A DNA stretch of 64,000 nt from Nocardiopsis algeriensis (GTDB lineage Bacteria; Actinomycetota; Actinomycetes; Streptosporangiales; Streptosporangiaceae), in contig NZ_JACHJO010000003.1 of assembly GCF_014203695.1 (NCBI RefSeq), forward strand, positions 377,272-441,271, given 5' to 3'. Shown here piece after piece: positions 25,125 through 31,894 of the stretch. How positions within the stretch are numbered: the stretch's first letter is position 1; every line of letters begins with the position of its first letter. The notes beneath the pieces were generated by a model, which had not been told where the DNA came from, made no database searches, and was given only the letters and a program-made list of their open reading frames with translations. The position numbers were made by a program, and so were the translations under genes.

Positions 25125-26267
25125 CTGGGTTTCGACGTCCCCCTCTGGCGCTCCTTCACCCTCTTCCGCGCCGTCTCCCTCGTCTACGCGCTCTTCCTGC
25201 TGGTCCGCAACCACGAACACCTGCTCCGTCCCTGGCTGGCCTGGGGCGTCCTGGTCCTCATGGCCGCATGGACCGTGGTGACCGCGCTGGCCTACGCCGC
25301 GCCGGAGCGGCGGACCTGGCGGCTGCTCACCGTCGACCTGGCGGTGACCTTTGGCTGCCTGTTCGCGACCGCCGCCGCGGCCACGCCGTTCTACCTCACC
25401 CAGGCACCGCCCCTGAGCGGCTACTGGTTCGCGGGTGCCGCGCTGGCCGCCAGCGTGATCTGGGGACGCCGCGGCGCCGTCGCGGTCGCCCTGCTCTACG
25501 GCTCGGCCGACCTCCTCCTGCGCGCCCTCATGGGTGCGGCCGTCACCCCGGCGACCGCACGGGGTGTGGTCCTGCTGCTCCTCACGGGCCTGGCCGTCGG
25601 CCACATGGCCCGGATCTCGGGACAGGCCGAGGAGCGCTTCGCGCAGGCGGTGGCCCTGGAGGCCCGGCTGCGCGAGCGCGAGCAGCTGGCCCGCTCGATC
25701 CACGACTCGGTCCTGCAGGTGCTGTCCCTGGTCAGCCGGCGCGGTGCCGAGGTCGGGGGAGAGGCCGCCGAACTGGGGCGGATGGCCGGTGAGCAGGAGG
25801 TGCGCCTGCGGGCCCTGCTCACCGACGGCACGTCCGATCCCGCCCAGGCGGACGAGGCCGGCCCCGCGCCCGCCCCCGACCGGACGGACCTGCGTGACCT
25901 GCTCCGGCCTCTGGAGTCGGTGCGGGTGGCCGTGTCCGCGCCGGCCACCCCCGTCACGCTGCCCGGGCCCACCGCGCGGGAACTGGCGGCCGCCGTCTCC
26001 GCCGCCCTGGACAACGTCGCCAGGCACTGCCCCGAGGGCACGCGCGCCTGGATCCTGGTGGAGGACGAGGGGGACGCGGTGGCGGTGTCCGTACGCGACG
26101 AGGGCCCCGGGATCCCCGAGGGGCGCCTGGAGCAGGCCCGCCGCGAGGGACGTCTGGGCGTGGCGCAGTCCGTGCAGGGGCGCCTGCGCGACCTCGGCGG
26201 CACGGCCGAGATCCTCTCGCTCCCCGGGCAGGGAACCGAGGTGGAGCTGCGCATCCCCCGCCCTTGA
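25125..26267 (+). CDS. MacS-like sensor histidine kinase (possible CTG start)
   Basis: Membrane sensor kinase with about five N-terminal helices (to about 165), a phospho-acceptor helix REQLARSIHDSVLQVLSLVSRR (His193), and an ATP-binding domain (NVARHCPEG, DEGPGIPEG, GQGTEVELRIP). The pattern matches the MacS family, whose partner is the NarL-type regulator MacR; a MacR-like gene lies at 31202. Kinase-like N-terminal sequence (VPLWRSFTLFRAVSLVYALFLL) runs 45 codons before the first ATG (25260). No ATG, GTG or TTG exists between the preceding in-frame TGA (25119-25121) and that ATG at a fitting place, so CTG 25125 is proposed as start. Confidence 0.72.
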   Translation: MGFDVPLWRSFTLFRAVSLVYALFLLVRNHEHLLRPWLAWGVLVLMAAWTVVTALAYAAPERRTWRLLTVDLAVTFGCLFATAAAATPFYLTQAPPLSGYWFAGAALAASVIWGRRGAVAVALLYGSADLLLRALMGAAVTPATARGVVLLLLTGLAVGHMARISGQAEERFAQAVALEARLREREQLARSIHDSVLQVLSLVSRRGAEVGGEAAELGRMAGEQEVRLRALLTDGTSDPAQADEAGPAPAPDRTDLRDLLRPLESVRVAVSAPATPVTLPGPTARELAAAVSAALDNVARHCPEGTRAWILVEDEGDAVAVSVRDEGPGIPEGRLEQARREGRLGVAQSVQGRLRDLGGTAEILSLPGQGTEVELRIPRP

Positions 26268-26290
26268 GGGCGGCCGGTCCCGGAGACCGG

Positions 26291-26941
26291 TCACAGGGGC
26301 GGGCCGTGGCCCGGTTCCTCCTGGTGGAAGAAGCGCTGCTCCTGCCAGACCTCGCCGCGGTTGTGGTATCCGCGCTCCTCCCAGAAGCCCCGGCGGTCGG
26401 CCGTCATGTACTCCAGGGCGCGCAGCCACTTGACGTTCTTCCACCCGTACAGGTGCGGCACCACCAGGCGCAGCGGATATCCGCGCTCCTTCGCCAGCGG
26501 CGCACCACCGGAGTGGGTGGCTAGCAGCACCCCCTCGGCCAAGAAGTCCTCCAGGCGCAGGTTCGCACTGTAGCCGTACTCGGCCCAGGCCATCACATGC
26601 GTCACCTCGGGCGCGGGCGGCGCGGCCGCGGCCAGGTCGGCGGAGCGTACACCCTCCCACGACATCCCGGGGACGCTGAAGCGCGCCACGCAGTGGAAGT
26701 CGCTCACCGAGCGGCTCCGGGGCAGGTGCGCGAACTCCTCCCACGTCCACCGGTACACCCCCAGGGAGGAGGTCGCCCCCATGACGCGGAAGTCCCACCT
26801 GTCCGCGCGGAAGCGCGGAACCGGCCCGTAGTGGATCGGCTTGTGGTGCAGGCGCACCCGCTGCCCCGGCGGCACGGCCGTCCCCTCCGAACGGCTGCCG
26901 CTCCCCGTCCCCTCGGACACACCTTCCCCCGTCCGTATCAC
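26291..26941 (-). CDS. Molybdopterin-dependent sulfite-oxidase-type protein
   Basis: Soluble protein of about 216 residues with the sulfite oxidase/MsrP-type molybdopterin fold. The Mo-ligating Cys lies in SDFHCVARFS, followed by SWEGV. Other family segments are GATSSLGVYRWTWEEF, EYGYSANLRLEDFL, GYPLRLVVPHLYGWKNVKWL and the C-terminal GFWEERGYHNRGE. No signal peptide is clear, unlike secreted MsrP. The natural substrate is unknown. The start is uncertain: GTG 26941 and GTG 26920 are both possible, as is a later GTG near PPGQRVRLHHKPIHYGPVP, where similarity probably begins. It is convergent with the MacS-like gene. Confidence 0.8.
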   Translation of the reverse strand: MIRTGEGVSEGTGSGSRSEGTAVPPGQRVRLHHKPIHYGPVPRFRADRWDFRVMGATSSLGVYRWTWEEFAHLPRSRSVSDFHCVARFSVPGMSWEGVRSADLAAAAPPAPEVTHVMAWAEYGYSANLRLEDFLAEGVLLATHSGGAPLAKERGYPLRLVVPHLYGWKNVKWLRALEYMTADRRGFWEERGYHNRGEVWQEQRFFHQEEPGHGPPL

Positions 26942-27089
26942 CGCGGTTCCAGATCTCCCGGGGCACCCCTGGGCGCCCCCGCCGCGCGGAGCAGAGGCGG
27001 CACCCGCCATCCTGCCAGGTGCCCGGAAGAGCGGGGTCGGTCGACCCGGGTGTGTGGACAACCGCCGGCCGTGCGCTATAGTTCCTGCC

Positions 27090-27161
27090 ATGCAGCGGAA
27101 CTTCTGGCGTTTTTATGGCTACCGGCCCGACACCCCGGTCGCCTGTAGAGCGCTGCGCTGA
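27090..27161 (+). CDS. Aromatic-rich leader peptide of DAHP synthase
   Basis: A 23-codon frame reading MQRNFWRFYGYRPD and ending CRALR. Six of residues 5-11 are Phe, Trp, Tyr or Gly, including all three aromatic amino acids made by the shikimate pathway. It lies 120 bp before DAHP synthase and is followed 13 nt after its stop by an intrinsic terminator. This is the layout of ribosome-mediated attenuation: scarcity of charged aromatic tRNAs would stall the ribosome and prevent termination. A Shine-Dalgarno is not obvious; an AT-rich GCTATAGT sequence 14 nt before the ATG looks like a -10 box, so translation may be leaderless or nearly so. Expression is inferred. Confidence 0.7.
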   Translation: MQRNFWRFYGYRPDTPVACRALR

Positions 27162-27187
27162 CACAGACGACTTGAGCCCCGGGCCGG
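27122..27187 (+). promoter_or_regulatory. Antiterminator pairing in the DAHP synthase leader
   Basis: CCGGCCCG at 27122-27129, inside the leader peptide right after the aromatic codons, is perfectly complementary to CGGGCCGG at 27180-27187, which includes part of the terminator's left arm. Forming this helix would exclude the terminator. Confidence 0.5.
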
Positions 27188-27204
27188 ACGACCCGGGGCT
27201 TTTT
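27175..27204 (+). terminator. Attenuator terminator before DAHP synthase
   Basis: 9-bp stem (AGCCCCGGG at 27175-27183, CCCGGGGCT at 27192-27200) followed by a T-run to 27204. It lies between the leader peptide and the DAHP synthase start, so it acts as an attenuator rather than an operon end. Confidence 0.8.
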
Positions 27205-27281
27205 GCTGTCCCGGGAGCCGGCGGTCCGACACGCACCGCGGGGCTCAGCTCCAGACCCAACACACAGGCAGGGACACGCAC

Positions 27282-28328
27282 ATGGTCATCGTGATGGCAC
27301 CGGACGCCACTTCCGACAACATCAGCGACCTGGTCGAGCTGATCGGCTCGGCCGGGGGAGAGGCCTACGTCACCCGCGGCGTGAGCCGCACGATCATCGG
27401 CCTCGTCGGGGACGTCGAACGGTTCCAGGACCTGGGCCTGGCCGCCAAACCCGGCGTCAGCGACGTCCTGCGCATCTCGGCCCCCTACAAGCTGGTCAGC
27501 CGGGAGAACCACGACAGCCGCAGCGTCGTCAGCGTCCGCGGCGTGCCGATCGGCGGCGACAACGTCACCCTCATCGCCGGCCCGTGCGCCGTCGAGACCC
27601 CCGAGCAGACCCTGGAGGCGGCGCGGATGGCACAGGAGGCCGGCGCGTCCCTGCTGCGCGGCGGCGCCTACAAGCCCCGCACCTCCCCCTACGCCTTCCA
27701 GGGACTGGGCGAGGAGGGCCTGAGGATCCTCGCGGACGTGCGCGCGGAGACCGGCCTGCCGGTCGTCACCGAGGTCGTGGACGCCGCCGACGTCGAGCTC
27801 GTCGCCTCCTACGCCGACATGCTCCAGATCGGCACCCGCAACATGCAGAACTTCGCCCTCCTCCAGGCCGCCGGCGACGCCGGCAAGCCCGTCATGCTCA
27901 AGCGCGGCATGAGCGCCACCATCGAGGAGTGGCTGATGGCCGCCGAGTACATCGCCCAGCGCGGCAACCTCGACATCGTCCTGTGCGAGCGCGGGATCCG
28001 CACCTTCGAGAAGGCCACCCGCAACACCCTGGACATCAGTGCCGTTCCCGTGGCCCAGAGCCTGTCCCACCTGCCGGTGATCGTCGACCCGTCCCACTCG
28101 GGAGGCAAGCGCGACCTGGTACTGCCCCTGACCCGGGCGGCCGTCGCGGTCGGTGCGGACGGAGTCATCGTCGACGTCCACCCCCGTCCCGAGACCGCCC
28201 TGTGCGACGGTCCGCAGGCCCTGGTGCAGGAGGATCTGGCCGGGCTGCGCGACGCGATCGGGACCCTGGCCGCCCTGACCGGCCGCGCCCTCACCCCCGC
28301 CCCGGGCCTCGAACTCGCCGGGATCTAG
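27282..28328 (+). CDS. aroF: 3-deoxy-7-phosphoheptulonate (DAHP) synthase, type I-beta
   Basis: Condenses phosphoenolpyruvate and erythrose 4-phosphate, the first step of aromatic amino acid synthesis. The 348-residue protein has an N-terminal ferredoxin-like regulatory domain (1-72; IGSAGGEAYVTRGVSRTIIG) and a TIM-barrel catalytic domain with LIAGPCAVE, GGAYKPRTSPYAFQGLG, MLKRGMSAT, CERGIRTFE and VDPSHSGGKR. This is the Thermotoga/Bacillus-type I-beta enzyme, in which the N-terminal domain mediates feedback inhibition. The ATG has a weak AGGGA upstream. Expression is probably controlled by the leader peptide at 27090. Confidence 0.93.
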   Translation: MVIVMAPDATSDNISDLVELIGSAGGEAYVTRGVSRTIIGLVGDVERFQDLGLAAKPGVSDVLRISAPYKLVSRENHDSRSVVSVRGVPIGGDNVTLIAGPCAVETPEQTLEAARMAQEAGASLLRGGAYKPRTSPYAFQGLGEEGLRILADVRAETGLPVVTEVVDAADVELVASYADMLQIGTRNMQNFALLQAAGDAGKPVMLKRGMSATIEEWLMAAEYIAQRGNLDIVLCERGIRTFEKATRNTLDISAVPVAQSLSHLPVIVDPSHSGGKRDLVLPLTRAAVAVGADGVIVDVHPRPETALCDGPQALVQEDLAGLRDAIGTLAALTGRALTPAPGLELAGI

Positions 28329-28379
28329 GCGTACTGACCGCGCGGGCCGGTGGCGCCCACCCCGCCCGACACGGACGAG

Positions 28380-28435
28380 GAGGGCCTCCGGCGCCGGTAG
28401 GGACCGCGGTGTCCTCCCGGAGCCAGGAGGCCCTC
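28380..28435 (+). terminator. Inverted repeat after DAHP synthase
   Basis: 10-bp arms GAGGGCCTCC / GGAGGCCCTC (28380-28389 / 28426-28435) with a 36-nt loop, then TTCGCC. Probable terminator of moderate strength. Confidence 0.4.
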
Positions 28436-28504
28436 TTCGCCTTCCACGGCTCGTGCTCCGGCGGAGCGCCTGCCCCCGGACCGGGGTCCCGGGGCAGGCC
28501 CCGC

Positions 28505-29788
28505 TCAGGCGCGGACGGCGGCGGGCCGGGTCTCCAGTCGGGCCGGGGCCGCCTCGCCCAGGAAGCTGGGCCTGTGCATCTGCGCCGTGGTCACCAGGTG
28601 CTCGGCGAGTTCCTCGGCGTCCAGGCGCTTCTCGATCTGGCGCAGGTCGGGGATCTTGGCCGCGGTCTCCACCTGGCGCGGGGTCAGCATGGTGCAGCAG
28701 TCCTCGTCGGGCAGCTCCGAGATGGCCAGCGTCCCGATCCTGCGGGCCTGGTCCATGATCTCGGTCTTGTCCATACCGATGAGCGGGCGCAGGATCGGCA
28801 GGTCGACCGCGTCGTCCAGCGCCGTCAGGTTGGCCATGGTCTGACTGGAGACCTGGCCGAGCGCGTCACCGGTGACCAGGCACTCCGCCCCCAGGTCGTC
28901 GGCCAGGGCCTCGGCGGTCTTGAGCATCAGGCGTCGCTGGGCGACGATCTGCAGCCGTTCCACACCCGAGCTCTTGAGCTGCTGCTGGGCCTTGCCGAAG
29001 GGGATCACGAACAGGCGGGAGCCCACCTGGTAGCGGTCGAGCTGGCGGACCAGGCTGTAGGCCTTGTAGATGGACTCGGGTCCGGTGAAGGGCATGCCCG
29101 AGAAGTGCAGGAAGTCCACCTTGAGCCCGCGCCGGATCATCCGGTGCGCGGCCACGGGGGAGTCGATGCCGCCCGACATCAGGACCAGGCCGCGTCCGCT
29201 CATCCCGGCGGGCAGGCCGCCCTGGCCCGGGGTGCCGTCGGTGAACACGAACGCCTCGTCCTTGTCCACCTCGACGAACAGGGTGTTGTCGGGCCGCTTG
29301 AGGTTCACCTTGTAGCCGTGCGCCTCGATGATCTTGTGGCCCAGGTGTCCGGCCAGCTCGGAGGAGGTCATCCCGAAGCGCTTGTCGCGGCGGCGGGCGC
29401 GCACGGCGAAGGTGCCCGTGCGTCCGGCCATGGAGCGCACGGCGACGTCGGTGACGGCGTCCAGGTCCTTGGCGACGCGGCGCACCAGGTGCACCCACAC
29501 GATCCCCATGACATGGGCCATGCGGTCGGCGATCTCGGCGACCTCGATGTCGGAGGCGCCGGGCTTGCGCACGATGATGACGCCGGCTCCGCGCTGGGAG
29601 AGGCGGATCTCACCCAGGTCGCGCACGCTGTTGCGGATGTTGTTGTGCAGGCGGCGCTCGAACAGCTTGCGGTTGGAGCCCTTGAGAACGATCTCGCCGA
29701 GCTTCATGAGCACGCAGAGCTCGCCCAGCCCTGCGTCGGCCCCGGCCTCGGTCACTGGGAGCGGCGCGGACTCAAGCGACGCGGTCAT
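28505..29788 (-). CDS. thiI: tRNA 4-thiouridine synthase ThiI
   Basis: Adenylates and thiolates uridine 8 of tRNA; in some bacteria it also supplies sulfur for thiazole synthesis. The 427-residue protein has an N-terminal ferredoxin-like and THUMP region (about 27-190) and a PP-loop ATPase domain starting MSGGIDSPVAA. There is no C-terminal rhodanese domain, so sulfur transfer must use another carrier, as in Bacillus-type ThiI. The Cys pair in DEDCCTML is near the active site in such forms. It lies 4-7 kb from thiG/thiS/thiO but in a separate transcript. Start ATG 29788 follows an N-terminus of ordinary length. Confidence 0.9.
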   Translation of the reverse strand: MTASLESAPLPVTEAGADAGLGELCVLMKLGEIVLKGSNRKLFERRLHNNIRNSVRDLGEIRLSQRGAGVIIVRKPGASDIEVAEIADRMAHVMGIVWVHLVRRVAKDLDAVTDVAVRSMAGRTGTFAVRARRRDKRFGMTSSELAGHLGHKIIEAHGYKVNLKRPDNTLFVEVDKDEAFVFTDGTPGQGGLPAGMSGRGLVLMSGGIDSPVAAHRMIRRGLKVDFLHFSGMPFTGPESIYKAYSLVRQLDRYQVGSRLFVIPFGKAQQQLKSSGVERLQIVAQRRLMLKTAEALADDLGAECLVTGDALGQVSSQTMANLTALDDAVDLPILRPLIGMDKTEIMDQARRIGTLAISELPDEDCCTMLTPRQVETAAKIPDLRQIEKRLDAEELAEHLVTTAQMHRPSFLGEAAPARLETRPAAVRA

Positions 29789-29936
29789 GGGTGCTACCTC
29801 CGGTTGGATGTCTTGGTGTCCCGGCTGCTGTGTGGGAGGCGACGGCGGTCCGAACCGGGAACGACCACTGACGTCCTTTCAGTATCGGACATTCTCCCCA
29901 CCGCTTCATCCGCTTTCCGAGAGGGGGCCGGACACA

Positions 29937-29976
29937 CCGCGGGCCCCCTCCGAGGGAGCTGGGAGGGGGCCCGCGG
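29937..29976 (-). terminator. Terminator after pfkA
   Basis: 15-bp perfect stem (29937-29951 / 29962-29976) 50 bp past the pfkA stop, GC-rich, without a T-run. Confidence 0.65.
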
Positions 29977-30026
29977 ACGGGCGGCCGTGGCCCGACGCCC
30001 GTCCGGCCGACGCGTGTTCCGCCGCG

Positions 30027-31052
30027 TCAGCCGAAGAAGACCTCGGCCTCGGTGTAGCGCTCGGCCGGGACGGTCTTGAGGGTGTCGGTGGCCTCGGCCA
30101 GGTCCACGCGCACGATGTCGGTGCCCCGCAGGCCGACCATCTTGCCGAAGGACTTGTCGTGCACGGCCTCGATGGCGTTGACGCCCAGGCGGGTGGCGAG
30201 CACGCGGTCGAACGCGCTCGGGGTGCCGCCGCGCTGCACGTGGCCCAGGACGACCGAGCGGGCCTCCTTGCCGGTGCGCTGCTCGATCTCCTCGGCCAGG
30301 CGCTGACCGATGCCGCCCAGGCGCACGTGGCCGAAGGAGTCCTTCTCGCCGGTGGCCAGCTCCATCTGCCCCTCCTTGGGGTGGGCCCCCTCGGCGACCA
30401 CGATGATGGGCGCGTACTGGGTCCGGAAGCGGCTCTCGACGTGCTTGACGACCTCGTCGATGTCGAAGGGGCGCTCGGGGATGAGGATGACGTTGGCCCC
30501 GGCGGCCATACCCGAGTGGAGCGCGATCCACCCGGCGTGGCGGCCCATGACCTCGACCACGAGCGCGCGGTGGTGCGACTCCGCGGTGGTGTGGAGGCGG
30601 TCGATGGCCTCCGTGGCGATGTTGACGGCCGTGTCGAAACCGAAGGTGTAGTCGGTCGCGTTGAGGTCGTTGTCGATGGTCTTGGGCACCCCGACGACGT
30701 TGACGCCGCGGTCGTGCAGCTGGCGGGCCACGCCGAGCGTGTCCTCGCCGCCGATGGCCACCAGCGCGTCCACGCCGAGCCCGGCCATGTTGTCCTTGAC
30801 CCGCTCGACACCGCCCTCGATCTTCATGAGGTTGGTCCGGGAGGAACCCAGGATGGTGCCGCCGCGCGGGAGGATGCCGCGTACGGCCTCCACGTCCAGG
30901 GGCATGGTGTCACCCTCGAGCGGACCGCGCCAGCCGTCCCGGAAGCCCACGAACTCGTAACCGTAGTCCTTGATCCCCTTGCGGACCACAGCGCGGATGA
31001 CAGCGTTCAGACCAGGGCAGTCCCCGCCACCGGTCAGCACCCCGACACGCAT
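30027..31052 (-). CDS. pfkA: 6-phosphofructokinase, PPi-type active-site residues
   Basis: Phosphorylates fructose 6-phosphate at C1. The 341-residue group III PFK has GGGDCPGLNAVI at the N-terminus, the catalytic PKTIDND loop (123-129), MGRHAGW and LGHVQRGG. The two residues known to set the phosphoryl donor are Asp104 (GGEDT) and Lys124 (PKTIDND). Asp/Lys is the pyrophosphate-dependent combination, whereas ATP enzymes have Gly at 104. The enzyme may therefore use PPi and work reversibly, as in Amycolatopsis methanolica; biochemical proof is needed. ATG 31052 has GAGGAG seven nt upstream. A DasR-type palindrome overlaps the promoter. Confidence 0.92.
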   Translation of the reverse strand: MRVGVLTGGGDCPGLNAVIRAVVRKGIKDYGYEFVGFRDGWRGPLEGDTMPLDVEAVRGILPRGGTILGSSRTNLMKIEGGVERVKDNMAGLGVDALVAIGGEDTLGVARQLHDRGVNVVGVPKTIDNDLNATDYTFGFDTAVNIATEAIDRLHTTAESHHRALVVEVMGRHAGWIALHSGMAAGANVILIPERPFDIDEVVKHVESRFRTQYAPIIVVAEGAHPKEGQMELATGEKDSFGHVRLGGIGQRLAEEIEQRTGKEARSVVLGHVQRGGTPSAFDRVLATRLGVNAIEAVHDKSFGKMVGLRGTDIVRVDLAEATDTLKTVPAERYTEAEVFFG

Positions 31053-31096
31053 ACGACTTCTCCTCGACGTTGTGTGGCTTGTGACGCATGGCGCCA

Positions 31097-31112
31097 TATG
31101 GTCTAGACCATA
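31097..31112. promoter_or_regulatory. DasR-type (dre-like) operator upstream of pfkA
   Basis: 16-bp perfect palindrome TATGGTCTAGACCATA. Its core TGGTCTAGACCA is identical to the core of the Streptomyces DasR-responsive element. It overlaps the predicted -10 box, implying repression. The second half-site pair GACCAT-A-ATGGTC (31106-31118) overlaps it. Confidence 0.75.
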
Positions 31113-31136
31113 ATGGTCCCGGCGAGCTCAGGCCAA
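31107..31136 (-). promoter_or_regulatory. Promoter for pfkA
   Basis: Minus strand TTGGCC (31131-31136), an 18-nt spacer and TATGGT (31107-31112). The -10 is part of the palindrome. Confidence 0.45.
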
Positions 31137-31201
31137 CCCCGAGGGGCGAACAGCGTGCGAATTCACTCCGGGGACGGACGGGCGTCACCGGCCGCGGAGG
31201 A

Positions 31202-31855
31202 TCAGCCGAGTCCCTGGTCGATGGCGTAGCGGACCAGTTGCGCCCTGTTGTGCAGATGCAGCTTGGTGAGCGTGTTCTGCACGTGGTTCTGCACGGTGCG
31301 GTGGGAGATCGACAGGCGCTGCGCGATCTGCTTGTAGGCCAGGCCCTTGGCGACCAGGCGCAGCACCTCGGTCTCGCGGGGGGTGAGCGCGGGGGCGGCC
31401 GCCTCGGGGCGCCGCTCGTCCGACGACAGCCTGCGGTACTCGCCCAGCACCAGGCCCGCCAGCCCCGGTGTGTACACGGCCTCGCCGCGGTCGACCCGCC
31501 GCACGGCGTCCAGGAGCTCCTCCCGGCCCGCCGACTTGACGAGGTAGCCCGTCGCCCCGGCCTTCACCGCCGCGAGGACGTCGTCGCCGGCACCGCTGGC
31601 CGAGAGCACCAGGACGCGCGGGGGTTCGGGCAGTGCGACCAGGGCCGCGGTGAGCTCCACCCCTGACATGTCCGGCAGGTGCAGGTCGACGACGGCCAGG
31701 GTGGGGCGGGCGGCCGGGGCGATGCGCAGCGCCTTGGCGCCGTCCCCGGCCGTTCCCGCGACGGTGATCCCGGCCTCGTCCAGATCGCGCGCGACCGCGT
31801 CGCGCCACATCGGGTGGTCGTCCACCACCAGGACCCGGATCCGCTCGCTCTCCAT
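31202..31855 (-). CDS. NarL/MacR-like response regulator
   Basis: A 217-residue two-component response regulator. The receiver has VLVVDDHPMWRDAVARDL, phospho-acceptor Asp in AVVDLHLPDMSG, the conserved Ser in LVLSASG and Lys in YLVKSAG. The C-terminal LuxR-type helix-turn-helix reads LTPRETEVLRLVAKGLAYKQ and HRTVQNHVQNTL. Sequence details (TPGLAGLVLGEYRRL, LHNRAQLVRYAIDQGL) match the MacR family, partner of MacS, whose gene is 5 kb away on the other strand. ATG 31855 is preceded by a TAAGGT box 7 nt upstream, so the mRNA may be leaderless. Target genes are not visible here. Confidence 0.85.
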   Translation of the reverse strand: MESERIRVLVVDDHPMWRDAVARDLDEAGITVAGTAGDGAKALRIAPAARPTLAVVDLHLPDMSGVELTAALVALPEPPRVLVLSASGAGDDVLAAVKAGATGYLVKSAGREELLDAVRRVDRGEAVYTPGLAGLVLGEYRRLSSDERRPEAAAPALTPRETEVLRLVAKGLAYKQIAQRLSISHRTVQNHVQNTLTKLHLHNRAQLVRYAIDQGLG

Positions 31856-31862
31856 GCGAGAG

Positions 31863-31868
31863 ACCTTA
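31863..31868 (-). promoter_or_regulatory. -10 box of a leaderless promoter for the MacR-like gene
   Basis: Minus strand TAAGGT, 7 nt before ATG 31855. No clear -35. Confidence 0.45.
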
Positions 31869-31894
31869 TCCCGCCCCGGGCGGGAGGGCACCGG

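Noticed and set aside
26568-27091. Upstream extension of the molybdenum enzyme to an ATG at 27091
   Set aside because: The extra N-terminal sequence is Arg/Gly/Pro-rich, unlike the family, and lies opposite the leader peptide control region.
24186-28181. Very long antisense open frame (over 1300 codons)
   Set aside because: A by-product of high GC and third-position bias. It runs opposite several well-supported genes and its translation is low-complexity Arg/Gly/Ala-rich. The same applies to frames at 47900-51694, 50416-54204 and 852-3956.
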